Positions 1 through 6,110 of a stretch of DNA of 7,005 nucleotides are shown piece after piece. Origin of the DNA: an uncultured Lachnospiraceae bacterium (GTDB lineage Bacteria > Bacillota_A > Clostridia > Lachnospirales > Lachnospiraceae); NCBI GenBank assembly GCA_902766415.1, contig CACXDR010000326.1:1-7005 (forward strand). Direction: 5' to 3'. The notes under the pieces are model-generated. The model was not told the DNA's origin. It searched no databases and saw only the letters and a list, made by a program, of their open reading frames with translations. Within the stretch, counting starts at the first letter, position 1. Every line of letters starts with the position of its first letter. The position numbers and the translations under genes were made by a program.

Positions 1-1977
1 GCACCTTACCATCCGCGTCACGGTGTGCGTGATGATGGTCCAGCTTCCGGTGATCACGGTATCCGTCTCCACCATGAAGTCGAGGCCGATGCTCCAGCCG
101 CTGAAGGTATATCCCGTCATGGACGGAGCGGGTGCCGGCGAAACGATAGCCCCGTAGTCCACCGTCTGGCTTTCCGGCAGCGGCGGCGCGTTTTCCGGGA
201 CCGTCCCTGTATACGCGTAGGACACGGTACAGCTGCTGCGCTTCCAGACGGCGTATAAAGTGCCTACTCTTTCGCCCGTATTGCCTGCAGATCCATTTCT
301 GTACTCAATGGTAATGGTTCCGCCCGGTTGATACTTTGCTTTCTTCGCCTTCTGAGTTTCCGCCCAGCCTAAAAAAGTGTACCCGTCTCTTTCCGGAGTC
401 TGTGTCGTAATAGTGAATGTATGCCGACGATCGGTGGTGAACCCATTAGCATCAGGATAATACTGTCTTTCAAAAGTTCCTGTCCCTCCGTTGGGAGAAT
501 ATTTTAATGAGTATCGATAATTCCAAAGACGTATCTCATATATTTTTTGCACCCTGTCGTAGCTATAGTCCTCACCATAAAAATAATCATCGCTCACATT
601 CCATACATCTAGTTGGTTTTCCGGATTAATAGACCTATGTCCATCAACTGGGAAATAAACTTCTATGGATTTAATAAGAAGATCATTTACATACACCTCC
701 ACCTTTCTGAGCTCTGTCTCTGTCGCAATATGCGCTCCTCCGACCTGGTCGACGGTGATCAGGTCCGGGTCCTCTATGATCCCTACGGGGATCCTGTGAA
801 CGTTCACAGTGCCCTCTTCCTCCGGCGATGCGCTGATCCGGAAGGTCTTGTCGTCCTGCCGCTCCAGCGTTTCGAGTCCCTCTTCCGTCATGTAGTACCA
901 GTAAAGATCGCCGTCTTCATCCGTCCGGAACTGCATTTCCGTGGAATCCGGGAGCGTCTTCACACAGTCCATCTTTGTGTAAGCAGCCGGCTCGTCCTCG
1001 CGGAACGGGTCGTCCTGCACCGCGTCATAGAGATACATGCTGACCGTGCCGGGCGGGTCCGGCTCCGGCGCTTCATTCTTAAGCTGAAGCTCGCACCCTG
1101 TCACGAAGGTATCCGCAAGGCTCTCCGCCCAGGCATAGTAGAGATACCAGAGCGGGCCTCCTACTTCCTGGTATTCACGCTTCAGCATCGGATAAGTGCT
1201 GTCATCCTCCGGCGCCTTCCCCGGGCCCTTCAGCAGGGCTGCAAGGAATCCCTTTTCACTGAATACCGGTCCTTCCTCGGGAAACGCGTCGGAAGGTGTG
1301 GCAGCATCATCCCGGCCGGCGTCGGATGTAGACGCCCGTCTGCGTGACACATCGTAAACGGATGTCTGTCTGCGTGACGCATCGGAAGCGGACGCCTGCC
1401 TTCCCGCCGCATCTGAGGAGGATGCCCGCAGGAGCCTTGCCGCGTCCGGGGAGGTTGCCCTGGTCTGTCCGTCAGGATCCGTACTCCTGCCGGACGCGTC
1501 GAAGCCGGAGGCAGTGCCGAAATAATCCCGGTACGCATCCTCCTCGTCCAGATATCTGCCCGCGCCCTTCACCCATGTGATAAACGACTCGAAGACGGAC
1601 GTGATGTTTTGGACCAGTCCGGAAGCCCATCCGCCGTTTCCGGCTTTTCCGGAAACCGTTCCGCTGCTTCCGGAAGTCTCTCCCTGCGCCCGGTTTCCTT
1701 CAGCATCTTCTGACGCACGCTCCGTTTCCTTCTCCGCCGATGTTCCATCTTCCGCGTGCCAGGCAGTACCTTCTTCCGATCTCCCGAAAGGCTCTCCCGC
1801 CGCAGAAGAAGACGCCGGGACCGGTACGGCGGGATGGTCCTCTGTCAGGGTCTTCGCCGTCATATCCGGGATCCTCCGTTCTGCCGGTTCTGTTGCAAAA
1901 ATCGTCTGCGAGAACACGGTCAGTGCCGTCAGGCCGGCAAGCAGCGTCACCGCTGTCCTGCGGTGCCCTCTTTTCAT
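1..1977 (-). CDS. Large secreted surface protein with InlB-type repeats (3' end outside window)
   Basis: The reading frame is open from ATG at 1977 to the left edge, giving 659 codons and no stop. The start follows an AAGGAGG site (1987-1993) with 9 nt spacing, 39 bp after the previous stop. Residues 1-29 form an ordinary signal peptide (MKRGHRR, a hydrophobic core, then TIFA before TEPAE), without the LAYF-type SipW motif. Residues 30-130 are Ser/Gly/Glu-rich. About 157-216 is a degenerate ten-residue repeat of SxSDAxR type. About 230-490 is a globular region I do not recognise, rich in Trp and Tyr. Residues 490-579 match an InlB B-repeat (Listeria-Bacteroides repeat), with YSPNGGTG, GYTFLGW and LYAVWK. 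Residues 583-646 form a related repeat (VSYAYTG, GYTFSGW, VITGSW). Such repeats occur in cell-wall adhesins of Firmicutes. The wall anchor, if any, would lie beyond the window. As last visible gene of the matrix operon it may be an adhesin or fibre-associated protein (inference). Residues 419-573 are coded by markedly AT-richer DNA than the rest. Confidence 0.85.
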   Translation of the reverse strand, partial: MKRGHRRTAVTLLAGLTALTVFSQTIFATEPAERRIPDMTAKTLTEDHPAVPVPASSSAAGEPFGRSEEGTAWHAEDGTSAEKETERASEDAEGNRAQGETSGSSGTVSGKAGNGGWASGLVQNITSVFESFITWVKGAGRYLDEEDAYRDYFGTASGFDASGRSTDPDGQTRATSPDAARLLRASSSDAAGRQASASDASRRQTSVYDVSRRRASTSDAGRDDAATPSDAFPEEGPVFSEKGFLAALLKGPGKAPEDDSTYPMLKREYQEVGGPLWYLYYAWAESLADTFVTGCELQLKNEAPEPDPPGTVSMYLYDAVQDDPFREDEPAAYTKMDCVKTLPDSTEMQFRTDEDGDLYWYYMTEEGLETLERQDDKTFRISASPEEEGTVNVHRIPVGIIEDPDLITVDQVGGAHIATETELRKVEVYVNDLLIKSIEVYFPVDGHRSINPENQLDVWNVSDDYFYGEDYSYDRVQKIYEIRLWNYRYSLKYSPNGGTGTFERQYYPDANGFTTDRRHTFTITTQTPERDGYTFLGWAETQKAKKAKYQPGGTITIEYRNGSAGNTGERVGTLYAVWKRSSCTVSYAYTGTVPENAPPLPESQTVDYGAIVSPAPAPSMTGYTFSGWSIGLDFMVETDTVITGSWTIITHTVTRMVRC
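1339..1398 (-). repeat. Two 30-bp tandem repeats in the adhesin gene
   Basis: Units 1339-1368 and 1369-1398 match at 25 of 30 bases. Each encodes ten residues of SxxDxSRRxx type. More diverged copies extend on both sides, to roughly 1305-1470, giving about six units (RASSSDA, RQASASDASR, RQTSVYDVSR, RRASTSDAGR and others). Such a repeat can change copy number by slippage. It codes for a flexible linker near the N-terminus. Confidence 0.65.
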
Positions 1978-2016
1978 CCGTATCTTCCTCCTTACTGTGA
2001 TAAACCCGCTCTGCCC

Positions 2017-2568
2017 TCATGATTTCGCCTCCGGCCATCCGGAAGCATCGAATACGGTGCTTCCGTTATTTTCGCTCTGGACGGCGCTCAGCACGACGTC
2101 CAGCGTAAAAGTCCTCCCGAGATAACGCACGTCGATCTGCGGTCCGGACGCGCGGATCTCCGTAAAAAGCGGCGGGCTCTCCTGCCCTGCCGGCAGCGCC
2201 TCGTTCAGGTAGTACCATCCGTCCCGGAACGTCCAGTGCTGAAGGTCCGGATCGATCAGAAGGCAGCCGTCCGCAGGAAGCGCGTCGCCGCTCACCCCGG
2301 TCAGAAGCTTCATCCGCACATAAGCCGGGTGGCCGCCGCGGTTCTCCGCGGAAACAGCCTTTCCGATCCGGCTTCCGGGAAGGATCGTGGCGCTCTCTGC
2401 CGGCAGCTCCTTCCCGGCCGGGTCCCTTTCAACAAGACACACGTCGATCTTTCCTGTCGTGACCGTGCTGACCGCGCGCGTTTCCTTTGAAAAATACGCG
2501 AATGATCCTGCCGTCATGCAGGCGGAAAGCAGCGCGGCGCAGCCGGCTAAAAGTATTTTCCGTTTCAT
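2017..2568 (-). CDS. SipW-dependent-type signal peptide protein, 183 aa (TasA/CalY-like minor subunit)
   Basis: The N-terminus has a basic start (MKRK), a hydrophobic stretch and the motif TAGSFAYFS at about residues 19-27. This is the hallmark of substrates of SipW-type signal peptidases, cut near the Ala before YF. The mature part starts with TVTTGKIDV, typical of TasA/camelysin-like proteins, and looks beta-rich (YVRMKLL, TFTLDVVLS). The start lies 12 bp after the upstream stop, and its GGAG ribosome site touches that stop codon, so translation is probably coupled. One oddity is that LLSAC at residues 13-17 also resembles a lipobox, so lipidation at Cys17 is an alternative maturation route. 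The protein is probably an exported fibre subunit or accessory factor. The exact function is not known from sequence. Confidence 0.85.
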   Translation of the reverse strand: MKRKILLAGCAALLSACMTAGSFAYFSKETRAVSTVTTGKIDVCLVERDPAGKELPAESATILPGSRIGKAVSAENRGGHPAYVRMKLLTGVSGDALPADGCLLIDPDLQHWTFRDGWYYLNEALPAGQESPPLFTEIRASGPQIDVRYLGRTFTLDVVLSAVQSENNGSTVFDASGWPEAKS

Positions 2569-2580
2569 AGTTTCGCTCCG

Positions 2581-3258
2581 TTATTCCAGAAGTCCGAAGG
2601 CCCCGGGCGCGCTGTCCGCGGTATAGTCAGACTGCACCGCCTCGGCGCGGATCCTGATCTTAAAGCCCGAGAGCTCCGCCATATCGCCGGAATCAAGGCA
2701 TTCCGGTATGACGATGTTCTGAAAGATCCCGGCGCTCTCTCCTCCGGCAAGGACCTTTTTATAGTAGAAGGTCCAGGTCAGCTCGTCGGCGCCCTCATCA
2801 AGGACCGGGGAGTCCCCGGACACGGTCCAGTTCGCCGTGTCCAGGCCTCCGAATATGCGGCCGATGTCGTCAAAGCCGTTTTTTTCGCCCCGGTGCGCTT
2901 CCCTCGCCCGCTCCCAGGCGTGTGCCCCGGTCAGGGTGACCTTCGCCCGGACATACTGCCCGTACGCTCCGGTGTTCCTGACGGACGGATCCTTGATAAG
3001 CACCGCTCCGGGAACTACGTGCTCGTACGTATTTCCTTCCTTCGTGGTCTCCCCGCCGGCAGCAGGCCTCCCGGTCTCCGGATCGATCTTCGATTCCACG
3101 ACCTCGATCGAAAAGAGGCTGTCCGGATCCTGGCCGCCCGCGACCTGGAAGTGCTCCGGCGCCTTTTGAAGCGACGTGAAATACGCCAGGGAACCGCCCG
3201 CGGAGAGCGCCGCAAGACCGGCCGCAAGCGCCGGGACAAGGAATGCACGTTTTTTCAT
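2581..3258 (-). CDS. SipW-dependent-type signal peptide protein, 225 aa (TasA/CalY-like)
   Basis: The protein begins MKKR, followed by a hydrophobic segment and SAGGSLAYFTS at residues 19-29. This is a textbook SipW-dependent-type signal peptide with predicted cleavage around Ala26. The mature region contains VVPGAVLIKDPSVRNTG (about 80-97) followed by YVRAKVTL. This PG...KDPxVxNTG pattern is common in TasA-like exported proteins of Clostridia, where a beta-sandwich resembling camelysin/TasA is expected. A Trp-rich patch (ANWTVSGD, LTWTFYYKKVL) follows, then a C-terminal strand (FKIRIRAEAVQ). GGAG upstream of ATG 3258 sits in a 29-bp gap after the 268-aa gene, so both are probably on one mRNA. 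A role as matrix or fibre subunit matured by the peptidase at 4168-4791 is inference from motif and context. Confidence 0.87.
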   Translation of the reverse strand: MKKRAFLVPALAAGLAALSAGGSLAYFTSLQKAPEHFQVAGGQDPDSLFSIEVVESKIDPETGRPAAGGETTKEGNTYEHVVPGAVLIKDPSVRNTGAYGQYVRAKVTLTGAHAWERAREAHRGEKNGFDDIGRIFGGLDTANWTVSGDSPVLDEGADELTWTFYYKKVLAGGESAGIFQNIVIPECLDSGDMAELSGFKIRIRAEAVQSDYTADSAPGAFGLLE

Positions 3259-3287
3259 CTGTTTATCTCCGTCCCGTTATAAATGCA

Positions 3288-4094
3288 TTACTCGCCAAAG
3301 CAGTTCTGGTAGACCTTCGCCGCCGCGGCGACAGTCCCTGCCGCCGGCGCGTTTTCGTCTGTGCCGACTGCGGACGCCTGGGCGATGTAGCCGTAGAACT
3401 GAAGGTCGATGGCATCGCCCGCAGTGCTTTCGTCCCCGTCCGTAATGACCAGGCCGGTGCCCTCCGCGTTATTGTCCGCGACCTTGATCACATTGTCCTT
3501 AAGGATCGGGACGTCAAGGTCCGCCGACGCCGTCGTCTGCTCATCCACGATCGTCGCGGCGCCTGAAGCCCCGTAAACGTAGATCTTTCCCTGGTTCTTT
3601 CCGGTGACGCCCGTCACCTCGATCCAGTCATCTCCTACGTCGTAGCTAAGTCCCTTCGAATTATTCGCGGCCAGGCCGTCGACGATCTCCACATAGAGAT
3701 AGGCCGGGACCTCCGTTTTCTGCCCCTGTGTGATGTGGATGAACGGGTCCTTCGGAAGGTCCACGCCGGGCGTGACCTTGTAGGCATTGCCGTCATCACC
3801 CGTGCCTGTCATGCCCCCGGGGATGTATTCGTTGCTGTCAGCCTTCGTGTAGCGCCCGTCAGCGCCCATCACCATGAGATGCTCCTTCAGGTCGAAGTTG
3901 TGAAGCTTTGTCTTCTCGTCATCGCCGGTGATCTCCTCCTGGTCCGGGTTCACGATCTCGCCGCCGCCAGAGGCGACGAAGGTATTCGTAACGACCGCCG
4001 ACTCCTTCTGAAGATAGGCGAGCGATCCTGCCGCCGCGATCCCTGCGGCCAGCGCCGCTGCCGATGCCGTCAACACAACTTTCCTTAACTTCAT
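3288..4094 (-). CDS. SipW-dependent-type signal peptide protein, 268 aa (probable major TasA/CalY-like subunit)
   Basis: I chose ATG at 4094 because AGGAGG (4101-4106) lies 6 nt upstream and the signal peptide begins properly there. A longer frame from 4151 would add 19 residues with no ribosome site. Residues 1-28 (MKLRKVV, Ala-rich core, AAGSLAYLQ) are a SipW-dependent-type signal peptide, with YL in place of the usual YF. The mature protein starts VVTNTFVASGGG and is acidic. It carries VTPGVDLPKDPFIHI (107-121), then PAYLYVEI (130-137), a pattern seen in TasA/camelysin-like proteins. The C-terminus ends VYQNCFGE, with a single Cys at 265. It is the first substrate gene after the peptidase, is the largest of the three and has its own strong ribosome site, so it is the best candidate for the major fibre subunit. 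Amyloid or fibre formation is inference from TasA. Confidence 0.88.
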   Translation of the reverse strand: MKLRKVVLTASAAALAAGIAAAGSLAYLQKESAVVTNTFVASGGGEIVNPDQEEITGDDEKTKLHNFDLKEHLMVMGADGRYTKADSNEYIPGGMTGTGDDGNAYKVTPGVDLPKDPFIHITQGQKTEVPAYLYVEIVDGLAANNSKGLSYDVGDDWIEVTGVTGKNQGKIYVYGASGAATIVDEQTTASADLDVPILKDNVIKVADNNAEGTGLVITDGDESTAGDAIDLQFYGYIAQASAVGTDENAPAAGTVAAAAKVYQNCFGE

Positions 4095-4100
4095 AATGCT

Positions 4101-4106
4101 CCTCCT
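4101..4106 (-). promoter_or_regulatory. Ribosome binding site deciding the 268-aa subunit start
   Basis: AGGAGG on the minus strand, 6 nt before ATG 4094. It is the strongest site in the operon, fitting high output of the first SipW substrate, and it rules against the longer frame from 4151. Confidence 0.8.
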
Positions 4107-4124
4107 GTGAGAATGTTTATATTT

Positions 4125-4149
4125 GCAGCAGCCCGCGCGTGGCTGTCGC
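4125..4149 (-). other. Hairpin in the sipW to subunit gap
   Basis: In the 73-bp gap, CAGCC and GGCTG pair around a GC-rich loop (ACGCGCG), and the stem can extend through a 2x2 mismatch to outer GC pairs. No T-tract follows, so it is not a standard terminator. It could be an mRNA processing or stability element that raises subunit over peptidase output (inference). Confidence 0.4.
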
Positions 4150-4167
4150 ATACAAAATGAAAAACGC

Positions 4168-4791
4168 TTAAAGCTTTCCAGCTGATCCCCCGTCCTTTTC
4201 GGTGAGGATCGTCCGGACCGGCGCCGCGGCGCCTGTTTCTTCCTTCCCTGCCGCGAATGCGCTCCCCGGCTCGGGCTTTAACAGCTCGCCGATGACCATG
4301 AGAAGCATGACGCCGAGGAAAAATGCCGCCGCGAGGTATCTGCCGCGCTTTTCCCTGAGCTTCATCGCGAGGAACCCGAGCTTCGGAATCCCGAACTCGG
4401 CCCGGCCCAGCACATTTTCAAACCAGACCGGCGCGCCGTCCGGCGTGTCGTTGGCATCGCCCTTCGTCCGGAAAAAGCCCTTCTCGTGATCCGCCTCAAT
4501 GACACGGTGCGTGACGACCAGAAGGTCACTGTTCGCGACAAAGGTGATCACGTCTCCGGGCCGGATCTCCTCCGCCGGGACACGCTTCACATACACAAGG
4601 TCGCCGGTCTTGTACTTCGGCGACATGGACCCGGAAAGGATGGCGTAAGGCGTATAGCCCGCAAGCCGCACGCCCACCAGGAGCACCGCAAGCAGAAGCA
4701 CCACCGCAAGCAGGCCGGCTGACACAGCGTTCCCTATGATCCCAGCCGCCTTTTTAAGCTTTCCCGCGCCGGGAAGCACTGATCCTGTCAT
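4168..4791 (-). CDS. sipW: SipW/ER-type signal peptidase I
   Basis: The gene encodes 207 aa. It is a membrane-bound serine protease that removes signal peptides of exported matrix proteins at the outer face of the membrane. A transmembrane segment spans about residues 20-44, followed by the catalytic box ILSGSMSP with nucleophile Ser55 and YKTGDLVYVK. His95 in VVTHRVIE takes the place of the general-base Lys of ordinary bacterial signal peptidases, which marks the S26B (ER/SipW) branch with its Ser-His dyad. GDANDTPD (111-118) is the conserved acidic box, and a second membrane segment lies at about 152-172. The start at 4791 overlaps the stop of the upstream gene (ATGA) and has AGGAGG at 4800-4805. 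A longer frame from 4878 lies wholly inside the upstream gene. Three SipW-type substrates follow directly, as in the Bacillus tapA-sipW-tasA operon, so substrate and enzyme are co-expressed. Confidence 0.95.
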   Translation of the reverse strand: MTGSVLPGAGKLKKAAGIIGNAVSAGLLAVVLLLAVLLVGVRLAGYTPYAILSGSMSPKYKTGDLVYVKRVPAEEIRPGDVITFVANSDLLVVTHRVIEADHEKGFFRTKGDANDTPDGAPVWFENVLGRAEFGIPKLGFLAMKLREKRGRYLAAAFFLGVMLLMVIGELLKPEPGSAFAAGKEETGAAAPVRTILTEKDGGSAGKL

Positions 4792-5720
4792 GAGCCTTTC
4801 CTCCTTTTCAGGAAGGCCAGCACCGCCGCGAGCGACAGCACCGAAAAGATCACGCATCCCGGCACCGATCGTTCCCATAAGAGCGAGTACCTTTTTTCAC
4901 CGGTATCCGGAAGCTTCGGGCGGGGCCGCCGGTTCCTCTCAGGGATCGGTTCTCCTTCCAGGAAAGGAAGCACCTCGGACGATGCTCCTGTCCCGCTGCC
5001 GGATACGCCTCCGGAGGAACTGCCCTTTGAAGCATTCCCCGGTGTGGCCTCAGGCACAGTCTCCTGCGTAATGCCCGGGCCCTTGCTGTTACCTCCCGGA
5101 CTGTCCTTTTTCCCGGAGCCTCCGCCCGTCCCGCCGCCGGGATCATGGCCGGGATCATCACGATCCTCCGTTCCGGAGTCAGAATCATCCGGCGTCCTCT
5201 CTCCCGCTTCCTCTGCTGTCACGATCCAGCAGAACTCCTCGGCGCGGTCCGCGTACGCGTTTTCAAGCTCCCGGGGAACACCGACGGTGACCGTAAGACG
5301 TGCCGCCTCGCCGGAGGCATATGTCCCCAGAAAAACGCCCTGCGCCGCATCTCCGTATCCCGCAGCTTCCGGGGCGGACCGGTAAAGGACCTCTTCCCCG
5401 TTCTTCACAGTCATCTGCAGCTTTGAAAGAAGGTCCGTATCCCCTTCCTTCTCCGGATCCGGCCGCAGCAGGAAGCGGACATTATCTGACCCGCTGCTGT
5501 TGGCGACCGAGATCTCCTCCTCCGCGGTATCCCCAGGCATAAGGTCCTTAAGCTCAGGAAACAGGTCCGTCAAGGATCCGGTGCCATGCTCTGTCACGAC
5601 AAAGCCTTCCTCATGCCCCTGGTAAACGATACGTGCCCCGCCTGCATAAGAGGTACAGGCAAAGGCTGCGCTCAAGCCGGCGGCCATCAGCGCCGCAGGC
5701 AGCTTCCGACTCAGTGTCAT
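4788..5720 (-). CDS. LPDTG cell-wall-anchored secreted protein
   Basis: The gene encodes 310 aa and is first in the operon. Residues 1-26 are a conventional signal peptide (MTLSRK, Ala/Leu core, TSYA before GGA). Residues 50-110 hold DLFPELKDLMPGDT, then ISVANSSG and VRFLLR, a pattern I associate with proteins encoded beside sipW in Clostridia. It suggests a beta-sandwich related to the TasA group. Residues 172-262 are a low-complexity Gly/Ser/Pro/Asp linker, suited to spanning the wall. The C-terminus is a full sorting signal: LPDTG at 270-274, hydrophobic stretch about 287-304, tail KRRKGS. A sortase would link Thr273 to peptidoglycan, but no sortase gene is in the window. A GGGGGAGG site ends 9 nt before the ATG. 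It may anchor or nucleate the fibres, by analogy with TapA (inference). No good promoter lies directly upstream in the present DNA orientation. Confidence 0.9.
   Translation of the reverse strand: MTLSRKLPAALMAAGLSAAFACTSYAGGARIVYQGHEEGFVVTEHGTGSLTDLFPELKDLMPGDTAEEEISVANSSGSDNVRFLLRPDPEKEGDTDLLSKLQMTVKNGEEVLYRSAPEAAGYGDAAQGVFLGTYASGEAARLTVTVGVPRELENAYADRAEEFCWIVTAEEAGERTPDDSDSGTEDRDDPGHDPGGGTGGGSGKKDSPGGNSKGPGITQETVPEATPGNASKGSSSGGVSGSGTGASSEVLPFLEGEPIPERNRRPRPKLPDTGEKRYSLLWERSVPGCVIFSVLSLAAVLAFLKRRKGS
4800..4805 (-). promoter_or_regulatory. Ribosome binding site deciding the sipW start
   Basis: AGGAGG on the minus strand lies 8 nt before ATG 4791, inside the last codons of the LPDTG gene. 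It favours this start over the upstream in-frame ATG at 4878 and indicates translational coupling through the ATGA overlap. Confidence 0.8.
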
Positions 5721-5764
5721 AAAATGAAACCTCCCCCTTCCTGGGATCGCTTATTTGTTTTGTG

Positions 5765-5777
5765 AAGCACAGTACTT
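5765..5777 (+). repeat. Left inverted repeat of switch (IRL)
   Basis: AAGCACAGTACTT is the exact reverse complement of 6111-6123. The site has internal dyad symmetry: GAAG, seven bases CACAGTA, then CTTC, with outer TTTGTTTT (5754-5761) mirrored by AAAACAAA (5782-5789). This is the layout of a tyrosine recombinase core site, with two inverted binding arms around a short asymmetric spacer. Confidence 0.85.
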
Positions 5778-5781
5778 CCGG

Positions 5782-5815
5782 AAAACAAAGGAAAAGCCCG
5801 CATGAATGCAGGCTT
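5782..5815 (-). terminator. Intrinsic terminator upstream of operon, inside invertible segment
   Basis: On the minus strand, AAGCCTGCAT (5815-5806) and ATGCGGGCTT (5803-5794) form a ten-pair stem with one G-U pair and a tiny loop. T-rich DNA follows (TTTTCC then TTTGTTTT). It would stop read-through from the recombinase gene, or any weak internal leftward promoter, before the LPDTG gene. On the plus strand no T-tract follows, so it acts in one direction only. Confidence 0.7.
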
Positions 5816-5828
5816 ATCCAGGTAAGAA

Positions 5829-5916
5829 ATATGGGGTAAAACTGGTTAAATAATAATGTTTGAGGGGTAAAAACGCCGGTTTCAGTTCGAAAATAGGCTC
5901 TGTTTTTACCCCATAT
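5829..5916. repeat. GGGGTAA motif cluster and 13-bp inverted repeat
   Basis: ATATGGGGTAAAA (5829-5841) is perfectly inverted at 5904-5916. GGGGTAAAAAC (5864-5874) is perfectly inverted at 5902-5912. A further copy, TTACCCCAT, lies at 6095-6103. The result is two direct and two inverted copies of GGGGTAA inside the switch segment. They could be arm-type or accessory sites for the recombinase or a helper protein, or a regulator's operators. The alternative pairings could also form competing hairpins in RNA. Function is inferred. Confidence 0.6.
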
Positions 5917-5957
5917 CCGTACTTCATGAATCATCCGTGATCGTCCATGGATACGCA

Positions 5958-6036
5958 AAAATTAACTGTAAATTTGTCTGCGCTTTCTCGATATCATGTG
6001 ATTATGCACAAAAATCTTTGCGCAAATTTTAATTTT
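5958..6036. repeat. AT-rich imperfect inverted repeat upstream of the promoter
   Basis: AAAATTAA (5958-5965) and AAATTTG (5970-5976) are mirrored by CAAATTT (6023-6029) and TTAATTTT (6029-6036), just left of the -35 box. The palindrome TTTGCGCAAA (6017-6026) sits within the right half. This could bind a regulator or bending protein, or merely serve as an UP element. Confidence 0.4.
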
Positions 6037-6041
6037 ATTGG

Positions 6042-6070
6042 TTGACTAATCCGTTTTTCGGATGTATAGT
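6042..6070 (+). promoter_or_regulatory. Sigma-A-type promoter inside the invertible segment
   Basis: The -35 box TTGACT (6042-6047) and -10 box TATAGT (6065-6070) each match consensus at five of six bases, with an ideal 17-bp spacer. The DNA just upstream is AT-rich (AAATTTTAATTTTATTGG), like an UP element. The spacer holds a perfect 5-bp dyad (ATCCG, five T, CGGAT; 6049-6063) that could be an operator. Transcription would start near 6077 and run right, antisense to the recombinase gene and away from the operon. It is the best promoter I can see in the window. Confidence 0.8.
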
Positions 6071-6110
6071 GCGTTTATCAGTTTCGAGGTCCCATTACCC
6101 CATTAGCAAT

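Noticed and set aside
613..1347. Plus-strand frame of 244 codons
   Set aside because: It lies wholly opposite the adhesin frame, lacks a ribosome site and resembles no family. The minus-strand protein has a signal peptide and recognisable repeats.
4094..4151. Upstream start (4151) for the 268-aa subunit
   Set aside because: It would place 19 non-signal residues before the signal peptide and lacks a ribosome site. ATG 4094 has AGGAGG at the right distance.
5845..5875. Leftward promoter in the switch (TATTAT-like -10)
   Set aside because: No acceptable -35 box at 16-18 bp, and any transcript would hit the terminator at 5782-5815.
5611..5958. Minus-strand frame of 115 codons running through the switch into the LPDTG gene
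   Set aside because: No ribosome site, it is out of frame with the LPDTG gene, it crosses the left inverted repeat and the terminator, and it has no recognisable domain.
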